Shown: positions 1 to 5,188 of the stretch, in pieces
Layout of the letters: every line of letters starts with the position of its first letter
Numbering within the stretch: position 1 is the stretch's first letter
From: JBBRLA01 sp038231615
GTDB taxonomy: Bacteria > Myxococcota_A > Polyangia > Palsa-1104 > JAEUJZ01
Reading direction: 5' to 3'
Length of the DNA: 5,519 nucleotides
NCBI GenBank assembly: GCA_038231615.1
Contig: JBBRLA010000591.1
Span: 1 to 5,519 of the forward strand
Program-made: the position numbers and the translations under genes
The notes under the pieces: generated by a model
Seen by the model: the letters and a program-made list of their open reading frames with translations, nothing else
The model's database searches: none
Told to the model about the DNA's origin: nothing

Positions 1-3
1 AAC

Positions 4-235
4 AGAAGCACCTGGCCGGGCATCTTTGGGCGTACCTCTACCCCACGGCTTAGCATGCGCTCAGCCGCGGGTGGGCCCACGCCGACTCGCGAATGCGCGT
101 CGGTGGGGAGTGCCCCACACTCCCTTCGGTCACGTACAGGAGTACGCTCCCTCGGTCGCTGCGGAATGGGCCCACGCGGCTGAGCGAATGCTAAGCCGTG
201 GGGAGCGCCAAAATCTGCTCTGGCCATGTGCTTCT
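4..235. repeat. Element A: nested palindromic repeat, mosaic relative of element B
   Basis: This is a roughly 230-bp structured element. The outer arms at 4-32 and 206-235 are imperfect inverted repeats beginning AGAAGCAC and ending near TTTGGCG. Inside them lie a second pair of arms (41-79 and 167-203), a small GC-rich hairpin (82-103), a perfect 7-bp stem GGGAGTG/CACTCCC with a 5-nt loop (106-124), and a core around 125-163. At the centre of the core is a CGTAC hairpin, read on the minus strand as CGTAC-tcct-GTACG. The outer arms and core match element B at 2214-2331 in reverse complement; the second pair of arms is absent from B. No transposase is encoded, so a non-autonomous (MITE-like) or REP-like element is likely. 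The family was not recognised by name. Confidence 0.85.
41..203. repeat. Inner inverted-repeat pair nested in element A
   Basis: Positions 41-79 and 167-203 are inverted repeats starting CCCCACGGCTTAGCAT and ending TGGGCCCA. They differ by one substitution and a 2-nt indel over about 37-39 nt. They enclose the core that element A shares with element B, but B has no counterpart of these arms. The simplest reading is that a second repeat family, with the same type of core but different arms, has been inserted into or has replaced the centre of the first family. Confidence 0.8.
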
Positions 236-267
236 TGCTGAAATGACTCTTCATCAACGTGACCCTG
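236..267. repeat. Flanking extension of element A, inverted copy of 2182-2213
   Basis: In reverse complement these 32 bases match 2182-2213 at about 28 positions, including a shared block GTCACGTTGATGAAGAGT. The homology between elements A and B therefore runs beyond the palindrome arms on the side facing the cytochrome gene. A weaker match containing CAAGGA continues outward (about 275-283 versus 2175-2181) after an 8-nt indel. Confidence 0.8.
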
Positions 268-321
268 TATGGTTGTCCTTGTAAAATGCCTTATGCTTCT
301 GATCAAGAAATGCAGGCAGCC

Positions 322-325
322 GAGG
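322..325 (+). promoter_or_regulatory. Probable ribosome binding site for a TTG start at 332
   Basis: GAGG lies 6 nt before a TTG codon at 332-334 that is in frame with the cytochrome gene. The upstream in-frame ATG at 269 has no purine-rich site in front of it, lies right at the end of the repeat homology, and would give an unusually long 68-residue leader. This favours TTG 332 as the start. Confidence 0.5.
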
Positions 326-331
326 CCCAGT

Positions 332-2140
332 TTGTATAGTCGAACCCGGCGATGCCGATCGCGAAGTGCCGCAGGTGCCGCGGTCCTTCTATCGCGAAGT
401 GCCGCAGACGCCGCGGTCCTTCTATCGCTAAGCGCCGCTGCGCTCTTCGCCGGCCTGGCGCTCCTTTCCGCCTGCCACCCCCGTCCCGCCGATCGAGCGG
501 GGGCATCCGAACAGGCCCCTTCAGCGCAGAAAGCCGGCGACGTCATTCCCACCCTGACCCTGCTCATCTCCGGCGAGGTCCACAACGCCACCGAGCCCTG
601 CGGCTGCACTTCCGATCCCCTGGGGGACGTGGCCCGGGTGGCCGGGCTGCTTAACGGCGCCCACTCCCCTGCCCTTTTGCTCGACGCCGGGGGGCTGCGC
701 TACTCACAGGAGGCGCTGTCCCCGGAGCACATGCGGCAAGCGCGCCTGAAGGCGGACTACCTGGAGCGGACCTTCGCCGGACTGGGGGCGATCGTAGCCC
801 TCCAGCCAGAGGACCTGCGCGGGGGCACCGCCGAGCTTTCCGAGGCCCGCCGGGTCGCCGCCAATCTCTCCGGGCTGCCCCCGGAGATCGTGGTGCCCAC
901 CGAGTTGCGAAAGGTGGGCACCGTGCGGGTGGGCGTCATCGGCCTGGCCGCGCCCAGGGACGGCGACGGCGAGAGCTGGCCCGCGGGCATCGCAGTCTCG
1001 GATCCAATTGCGGCGGCCCGGAAAGAGCTGGAACGTCTGCGAAAGGAAGGGGCCGATCTGGTGGTGGCGCTGACCGGGCTGCCGCGGCAGCAGGGACGGC
1101 GCCTCTTGCGGGCGGTGCCGGGGCTCGACGTCGTGGTGGCCGGGGGCGCGCTGGAGGATGGGGTGGAAGAAGCCGAGGCCGATACCGAAGCCGGGGCCCA
1201 GGCGGGCGGGGGGCTGCTGGTGGTCCCCGCCAAGGAGGCGCAACGAATCGTCCGCCTCGACTTTTATGGCACGCCCAAAGGGACCCTGCGCTACGCCCTT
1301 TCCCACAGCCAGGCCGAACTCGCCAGGGAGCGGCAGCGGCTCGTGTATCGACGCAAGTTCGCCCGGGAGCAGCTCGACCGGCTGCTCGCGGATCCGGCGG
1401 CCGACCCCGCCTTCGTTCAGAGCACCCGGGAAGATCTGTCCCGGGTGGACACGGCCTTGCTATCGGTAAAGGCGGCGCATGCCCCTCCCGCCGGGCCCTA
1501 CGTGGTGATGGAATTGTGCCCGATCACCCGCGCCCTGCCCAGGGACCCGGAGGTGGCCCGGACCCTGGCCGCGCTGGACCAGAAGGTGGGAAAGGAGAAC
1601 CTGAAGGCGGTGACCGGGCCGCCCCCGGCCCCGCCCAAGGGGCAACCGGCCTACGTCGGCACCGTCGCCTGCGCCGGGAGCTGCCACTGGCATGACGAGG
1701 CCGTCGAGTCCTGGCAAAAGACCATCCACGCGGGGGCCTGGAAGACCCTTTTGGACGCAGGCAAGCAGCTTAGCCTGGACTGCGTCCAATGCCACGTGGT
1801 GGGCTTCGGCGAGCTGGGCGGATCCAACTTGCGCACCCTGGTAGAAGGCACCGATCGGGGCGCCGAACTGCGCAACGTCGGCTGCGAGGCGTGCCACGGC
1901 CCGGGTTCGCGGCACGTCGCCGCCCCGTCGAAGGTGCCGATGCCGGTCCCGGTGCCCGGCGAGGTGCGCTGCCAGACCTGCCACACCAAGCAGCACTCCG
2001 ACACCTTCCAGTTCCAGGCCTATCTGCGCGACATCCTGGGCCCCGGCCACGGAGAAGATCGGCGCAAGGCGCTTTTGCCCGGGGTCACGGCCCATGAACT
2101 GCGCCAGGCGGCGCTGGCCAAACACAAACCAGCGCCGTGA
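332..2140 (+). CDS. Lipid-anchored multihaem cytochrome (c554-type) with an N-terminal degenerate phosphoesterase-like domain
   Basis: With the TTG start this is a 602-residue protein (623 from ATG 269). An Arg-rich n-region and a long Ala/Leu stretch lead to a lipobox LLSAC, with Cys48 as the predicted lipid anchor, so the protein is probably membrane-attached outside the cytoplasm. Residues about 74-310 resemble the UshA/5'-nucleotidase phosphoesterase fold (SGEVHN, EPCGCT, VGVIGLAA, DVVVAGG). The usual metal ligands (DxH, GNHE, GHxH) are not seen, so catalysis is doubtful. A charged helical linker (about 323-383) leads to a cytochrome c554-like domain (about 441-580). Its haem sites are CAGSCH (447, CX3CH), CVQCH (484), CEACH (518) and CQTCH (547), followed by HSDTFQFQAYL and LGPGHG. 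Spare His residues (KTIHAG, GSRHV) could be distal ligands. By family, an electron carrier; its partner is unknown. It converges with the gene at 2338-3891 and stands alone. Sure of the cytochrome domain, less sure of the start and of the N-terminal fold. Confidence 0.88.
   Translation: MYSRTRRCRSRSAAGAAVLLSRSAADAAVLLSLSAAALFAGLALLSACHPRPADRAGASEQAPSAQKAGDVIPTLTLLISGEVHNATEPCGCTSDPLGDVARVAGLLNGAHSPALLLDAGGLRYSQEALSPEHMRQARLKADYLERTFAGLGAIVALQPEDLRGGTAELSEARRVAANLSGLPPEIVVPTELRKVGTVRVGVIGLAAPRDGDGESWPAGIAVSDPIAAARKELERLRKEGADLVVALTGLPRQQGRRLLRAVPGLDVVVAGGALEDGVEEAEADTEAGAQAGGGLLVVPAKEAQRIVRLDFYGTPKGTLRYALSHSQAELARERQRLVYRRKFAREQLDRLLADPAADPAFVQSTREDLSRVDTALLSVKAAHAPPAGPYVVMELCPITRALPRDPEVARTLAALDQKVGKENLKAVTGPPPAPPKGQPAYVGTVACAGSCHWHDEAVESWQKTIHAGAWKTLLDAGKQLSLDCVQCHVVGFGELGGSNLRTLVEGTDRGAELRNVGCEACHGPGSRHVAAPSKVPMPVPVPGEVRCQTCHTKQHSDTFQFQAYLRDILGPGHGEDRRKALLPGVTAHELRQAALAKHKPAP
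358..423 (+). repeat. 33-bp in-frame tandem duplication in the signal-peptide region
   Basis: Copies at 358-390 and 391-423 are 33 nt each and differ at only two bases. A partial third copy begins at 424 (ATCGCTAAGCGCCGC). Each unit adds 11 residues of the form SRSAA(G/D)AAVLL just before the hydrophobic core and lipobox of the cytochrome lipoprotein. The unit keeps the frame, so copy number could vary without breaking the gene, changing only leader length. Confidence 0.9.
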
Positions 2141-2181
2141 GCGATCTTTTTGGGTAAGGGGGAAAGGCTCTAGTTCAAGGA

Positions 2182-2213
2182 CAGAGTCACGTTGATGAAG
2201 AGTTATTCCAGGA
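2182..2213. repeat. Flanking extension of element B, inverted copy of 236-267
   Basis: This segment lies between the end of the cytochrome gene and the left arm of element B. It is the reverse-complement partner of 236-267 (about 28 of 32 bases). Together with elements A and B it means that the cytochrome gene is bracketed by inverted homologous tracts about 1.9 kb apart. Confidence 0.8.
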
Positions 2214-2331
2214 AGAAGCACATGGCCGGAGCAGATTTTGGCGCACCCCCGCAGCGACCGAGGGAGCGTACTACTGTACGTGACCGAGGAAGCGAGGAGG
2301 TACGCCAAAATCTGCCCGGCCAGGTGCTTCT
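2214..2331. repeat. Element B: palindromic repeat between convergent genes
   Basis: This 118-bp element has near-perfect inverted arms at 2214-2243 and 2303-2331, with one mismatch and one 1-nt indel. The pairing continues weakly for about 10 more bases. Inside are two direct copies of G(C/T)GACCGAGG(G/A)AGCG at 2254-2268 and 2280-2294, flanking an apical hairpin CGTAC-tact-GTACG at 2267-2280. It sits between the stop of the + strand cytochrome gene (2140) and the stop of the - strand lipoprotein gene (2338), where a folded transcript from either side could act as a terminator or stabilise a 3' end. No U-tract follows the arms, so intrinsic termination is not assured. It is probably a dispersed non-autonomous repeat. 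Confidence 0.85.
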
Positions 2332-2337
2332 GTTGAG

Positions 2338-3891
2338 CTAGGTCAAGGAGGGGGTCACGAGTAGGGTGTAGCCCCCGCCGATCATCGGCGAGAAGGGGAA
2401 GGTGGTGTCGCCGATGACGATACAGTAGGTGTGGCCGGCCTTGGCGCTGAAGGGCGCCGCGTCGAAGTAGGTGTTGTCGATGGGGTTGCCGAAGAGCGAC
2501 ACACCGGTCTTGCAATTGCCATCGAGCACGTCGACGGTGGGATCGTTGGGATCGCCGGCGTTCTGCGGGGCCAGCACGGCGTACATCGGGCCGGCCATCA
2601 TCGCCGGCACGGTGAACTCGTAGTAGTGCTGCTCGGTGTGGCTGGCCAGATTGGGCTGCTTGAAGTAGTTGGCGCCCTTGCTCAGGTCGATCTGCTTGTT
2701 GGGGGCGTCGGGCTTGGTCCCGGCGGTGAACGTGGCCTGGATGAGGGCCGGCGCGCTCTTCGCCGTCACGCCGAACTCGAAGCCGTCGCCGCCGTCGAAG
2801 TTCTGATCGGCCACCACCAGATAGCTTTCCTTGCCGCCGCCCGGGGCCACTGCGAAGTAGGGCACGCTGACGGTGTCCATGATGGTCACCGTCAGATCGG
2901 CGGGGCCGCCGCCCAGGCTGTACTGATCGGCCCATTTGCCGCTGTCGGGCAAGAGCGCCAGCACCGGCTTGATCTTGCCCTTCGACTTGGACCGGGTCAC
3001 GGTCAGGCCCACCACCTGATCGCCCATCGGCAGGGCCGCGGTCTTGTACAAGGTGGTGTCGTCCTTGGCCATCAGCTTGCCCGTCACCGCGGTGCCCAGC
3101 GTCAGAGCGACGGGGGTCCGCTCGGCCACCACCGGCGAGCTGTCCTGCCCGGCGGGCAGCACGAAGGAGGCCAGGGTGCCCAGCGGGGTGGGGCTTTGCA
3201 CGGCGAAGTTCGGCGTCTTGCTGGCCTTGACGTCGATGAACGCCCTGCCGGCCACCTGCCCGCCGCTGCCGGCCAGGGCACCGGCGATGCCGTCGCCAAG
3301 GAAGCTCATGACGAAGTTGGTGGACTGGGTGTTGAAGGGGTTTTGCACGTAGTCCAGGTTGGTGGCGATGAAGCGCCCGATGCCGCCCTGGGTCAGCTTG
3401 CCGCCGGGCTTGTCGTCCGCGGTCAGGGTGGTGAACACGAGCGGCGAGGCCACGTTGAAGGCGCCCTTCAGCGACAGGGATTCGGTCTTGTCACCGGTGG
3501 TGGTAACGCTGACGTCGTGGGCGGCGATCTTGGCGTAGGTTGCCAGCTTGTTCGGATCCGTGGGCCCCACGGTGATCTGCACCTTTAGCAGAGTCGGGCT
3601 GGCGACCGTGACCTTGTCGACCTTGATGTTGGGATCGCCGAAGTCCACCTTGGTCTTGCCGTCGGAAAAGTTGGTGTTGCTGCCGCCGATCTCCAGCGTG
3701 ACCTGCCGCCCGAGGAAGGCGCTGGCAGGCTGGAGGACCGAGAGGCTGGCGGTGCTGCCCGCCGGATTGCCCGGATCGCCCTTGTCGCCCGGCATGCCCT
3801 GCGGCCCGGCAGGACCTGCGGGGCCGGTGGGGCCTTCGGAACCACAGCCGAATGCCCCGGCCAGCGCCAGGGCCCAGATTGTCTTTTTCAT
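2338..3891 (-). CDS. Collagen-like/TIG-type surface lipoprotein of unknown function
   Basis: The protein has 517 residues. The start ATG at 3891 is preceded by GGAGG 6 nt upstream and opens a classic lipoprotein signal, MKKTIWALALAGAFGC, with Cys16 as the lipid anchor. Residues 20-43 are eight consecutive Gly-X-Y triplets (GPT GPA GPA GPQ GMP GDK GDP GNP), a short collagen-like stalk. Residues about 49-130 resemble an IPT/TIG immunoglobulin-like domain (SVLQPASAFLGRQVTLEI, then VDKVTVASPTLLKVQITV). The rest is beta-rich and Gly/Asp-rich. The last third (about 390-517) looks like one or more PPC-like beta domains, with two late Cys (460 and 490) that might form a disulphide. There is no catalytic motif or haem site. 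It is most likely exported and lipid-anchored, displaying beta domains. The open frame extends upstream to 4032, but without a ribosome site, and would bury the signal peptide. The stop lies only 6 nt from element B. Lipoprotein and collagen-like calls are firm; function is unknown. Confidence 0.9.
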   Translation of the reverse strand: MKKTIWALALAGAFGCGSEGPTGPAGPAGPQGMPGDKGDPGNPAGSTASLSVLQPASAFLGRQVTLEIGGSNTNFSDGKTKVDFGDPNIKVDKVTVASPTLLKVQITVGPTDPNKLATYAKIAAHDVSVTTTGDKTESLSLKGAFNVASPLVFTTLTADDKPGGKLTQGGIGRFIATNLDYVQNPFNTQSTNFVMSFLGDGIAGALAGSGGQVAGRAFIDVKASKTPNFAVQSPTPLGTLASFVLPAGQDSSPVVAERTPVALTLGTAVTGKLMAKDDTTLYKTAALPMGDQVVGLTVTRSKSKGKIKPVLALLPDSGKWADQYSLGGGPADLTVTIMDTVSVPYFAVAPGGGKESYLVVADQNFDGGDGFEFGVTAKSAPALIQATFTAGTKPDAPNKQIDLSKGANYFKQPNLASHTEQHYYEFTVPAMMAGPMYAVLAPQNAGDPNDPTVDVLDGNCKTGVSLFGNPIDNTYFDAAPFSAKAGHTYCIVIGDTTFPFSPMIGGGYTLLVTPSLT

Positions 3892-3897
3892 AGCAAA

Positions 3898-3902
3898 CCT
3901 CC
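3898..3902 (-). promoter_or_regulatory. Ribosome binding site of the collagen-like lipoprotein gene
   Basis: On the minus strand GGAGG stands 6 nt before ATG 3891. It decides the start in favour of MKKTIW over the longer open frame that begins near 4032. Confidence 0.85.
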
Positions 3903-3926
3903 GGTAAGCGAGAGAAGTTTTATGGC

Positions 3927-3960
3927 TGGCCGCGGCCAACCGACATGAAACGACCGGTCG
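3927..3960. promoter_or_regulatory. Two perfect palindromes upstream of the lipoprotein gene
   Basis: TGGCCGCGGCCA (3927-3938, 12 bp) and CGACCGGTCG (3951-3960, 10 bp) are each perfectly self-complementary. They lie 36-70 bp upstream of the lipoprotein start, in its 5' leader or promoter region. They could be operator half-site pairs or simply GC-rich chance palindromes. I could not define a convincing -35/-10 pair here, so the regulatory reading is weak. Confidence 0.3.
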
Positions 3961-4235
3961 GACGGTATCACAAGGCATGACATCTGGCGCGCCTTTTTGC
4001 TCCTGGTCCTGACCCCCGACCAGCCAGCCCACCCAAACCCTATGTGTCCGTCAGAGACTGCCCATGTAGTCCAATGGTACGTCATGGTATGGTGTGCTTC
4101 TGGAGAGGAAGCTCCGACGGGAACCGGCCGGATTCTTATGTCGATTACGCCAACCGTTGAACGGGTAGCCCGCAAGAGCGACTCGACTCGGGGCCGAGAT
4201 CATAATGTGTAGCGGCGTGGCGACCGGGGGCATAT
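3961..4235. other. Gene-free stretch
   Basis: Short open frames exist on both strands, but none has a ribosome site, a recognisable domain or plausible composition. I looked for tRNA-like folds and found none. Base composition is less GC-rich than in the flanking genes. It probably holds the promoter of the lipoprotein gene (minus strand), and its right side may mark the edge of the decayed region. Confidence 0.5.
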
Positions 4236-4273
4236 TTGGCCAGAAGCCAACTTTTGGCGCTGGAATGCCAGCG
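4236..4273 (+). repeat. Cluster of overlapping, mutually exclusive small hairpins
   Basis: TTGGC (4236-4240) can pair with GCCAA (4246-4250). The same GCCAA can instead pair with TTGGC (4254-4258). Next to this is a perfect 6-bp stem CGCTGG-aatg-CCAGCG (4258-4273). The first two stems compete for the middle segment. This lies about 75 bp upstream of the broken gene at 4348 and could be part of its leader or of a mobile-element end. Short stems like these can also arise by chance. Confidence 0.35.
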
Positions 4274-4287
4274 AAGAACAGAAAGAT

Positions 4288-4352
4288 GACATGGAGCAGA
4301 GCCTGTGTCACCGAGGTGGTGCCAACCCTCTCGGAGGAGGATGCTCCATGTC
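4288..4352 (+). promoter_or_regulatory. 11-bp perfect inverted repeat covering a start codon
   Basis: GACATGGAGCA (4288-4298) is the exact reverse complement of TGCTCCATGTC (4342-4352), separated by 43 nt. The right arm contains the ATG at 4348, and the strong ribosome site GGAGGAGG (4333-4340) lies in the loop next to the stem. A transcript that starts upstream of 4288 would fold and hide the start codon, whereas one that starts inside the loop would not. Insertion sequences such as IS10 and IS50 use this logic to block translation from read-through transcripts. Confidence 0.6.
4333..4340 (+). promoter_or_regulatory. Strong ribosome binding site for ATG 4348
   Basis: GGAGGAGG ends 7 nt before ATG 4348. 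This is an ideal Shine-Dalgarno sequence and spacing, yet the frame it serves stops after 13 codons. This indicates that the gene it once served has been broken. Confidence 0.65.
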
Positions 4353-4613
4353 GATTGTGCTCACTTCCCCGACGAACTCAAGTTTATGATTCCCGCGATC
4401 GCGGGTCTGCTGACTCAGGTAAACCAGACCTTGGCTCAGACCTCGGGTCGCCGTGGCGGCCACAGCATCGACTATCCGCTTGTGGAGTGCACGATCGCCG
4501 ATGCAGTGGCACAGATCGAGTGCGCCGCGAATCAGGGAGCGCGCCCAGGCGCACTACCGTGGCAACTGGGCGATTTCCACGGGCAGGACTTCACCTGCTG
4601 GATAAATGGCTAG
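4348..4613 (+). pseudogene. Frameshifted, truncated small gene; possible transposase N-terminal remnant
   Basis: ATG 4348, with an ideal ribosome site, reads MSIVLTSPTNSSL and stops at 4387-4389. From about 4371 the overlapping frame reads DELKFMIPAIAGLLTQVNQ and stays open to TAG 4611-4613, including RRGGHSIDYPLVECTIADAV and a second Cys-containing helix (IECAAN). Adding one C to the CCCC run at 4367-4370 would join the two as MSIVLTSP-DELKF, so a single-base deletion (or sequencing error) is the likely break. The first 60-odd residues have protein-like composition; the last 25 or so (GARPGALPWQ onward) look like unrelated junction sequence. The inverted repeat over the start codon and the neighbouring decayed genes suggest an insertion-sequence remnant, possibly of an ISKra4-like transposase. 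That family call is from memory and uncertain. Confidence 0.45.
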
Positions 4614-5160
4614 CATCGCTGCACCTGATAACATCTATTTATTCTGGCTTCGCTGCTGCCGGCAGTTCCAGGCTGCTCCATTTCGTCGCGCCACTGGCGG
4701 ATGACGGAGGGGGGACAGGCGATGATGACGCGGCGGACTTTCTGGCGCATGAGCAGTTCGCGCAAGATGAGGCCCGCCTCGATGGTCTTGCCAAGGCCCA
4801 CGTCATCGGCGATGAAGAGGCCGACGCGGGGCATCTGGAGGGCCTTGCGCAGGGGTTCAAGCGGGTAGGACTTGACCTCGATGCCGGCGCGGTAGGGGGC
4901 CTGGAAGAGGCGCGGGTTAGTGGAGGTGACGCAGTTCCAACGCAGGGTGTACAGGTAGGCGGAGAAGAGCTTGGGATCGTCGAAGCCGCGGGAGGCGATG
5001 TCGTCCCAGGTGGAGTCCCCGAGGGGCCGGGCGCCGACTTCGCGTTCCCACAGGATAGCTTGACCAGGGTGTCGTCGTCGAGGCGAGGCGGCGGTACAAC
5101 CTCTTCCACCAGGTACTGGCGGGACCGGACGTGTACGATCTGGCCGGATTCGAGGTTCAT
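4610..5160 (-). pseudogene. drmD: N-terminal fragment of a SNF2-type helicase, DrmD-like (DISARM), frameshifted and truncated
   Basis: From ATG 5160 the frame reads MNLESGQIVHVRSRQYLVEE, then VVPPPRLDDDTLVKLSC. Near 5050 the family-like sequence jumps to another frame (ILWEREVGARPLG, then DDPKLFSAYLYTLRWNC, ATP-binding ADDVGLGKTIEAG at about 4775-4815, and IIACPPSVIRQWRDEME). Walker A GLGKT is encoded at 4784-4798. Similarity ends at about 4675, followed by about 20 unrelated residues and TAG 4610-4612. Only some 170 codons of what is normally a protein of about 1,000 residues remain. The DExx box, the second helicase lobe and all other DISARM genes (methylase, DrmA, DrmB, DrmC) are absent from the window. 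DrmD is the SNF2-like helicase of class 1 DISARM, which restricts phage DNA. Membership of the SNF2 superfamily is sure; DrmD specifically is a tentative call from motif style. The remnant cannot be a working helicase. Confidence 0.72.
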
Positions 5161-5188
5161 GGGTGGCACGGTAGCAGGCTGGATTCTT

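Noticed and set aside
26..241. 71-codon open frame on the plus strand inside element A
   Set aside because: It lies wholly within nested palindromes, has no ribosome site and no recognisable protein sequence.
269..331. ATG 269 as the start of the cytochrome gene
   Set aside because: It lacks a ribosome site, lies at the end of the repeat homology and adds 21 residues before a complete signal peptide. TTG 332 fits better, though the point is not settled.
130..609. 159-codon open frame on the minus strand
   Set aside because: It overlaps element A and the start of the cytochrome gene antisense. Its repeats (e.g. DRRTAA) are the tandem 33-bp unit read backwards.
2254..2294. CRISPR-like direct repeats in element B
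   Set aside because: Only two 15-nt copies separated by 11 nt, inside a palindrome; no spacer array and no cas gene.
1460..2935. Long (491-codon) minus-strand open frame
   Set aside because: It runs antisense to the cytochrome haem region and in a wrong frame through the lipoprotein gene. Its composition is Arg/Gly/Pro-rich, typical of GC-rich shadow frames, and it crosses element B.
2431..3588. 385-codon plus-strand open frame
   Set aside because: It is the antisense of the lipoprotein gene, rich in His/Gly/Val shadow composition, with no domain or ribosome site.
3892..4032. Upstream extension of the lipoprotein gene to 4032
   Set aside because: ATG 3891 has an ideal ribosome site and begins a textbook lipoprotein signal, which the longer form would place internally.
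4060..4200. Possible tRNA-like segment
   Set aside because: I could not form an acceptor stem with matching D, anticodon and T arms.
4051..4311. 86-codon minus-strand open frame in the gene-poor stretch
   Set aside because: No family resemblance, no ribosome site, and it covers hairpins and the inverted repeat at 4288.
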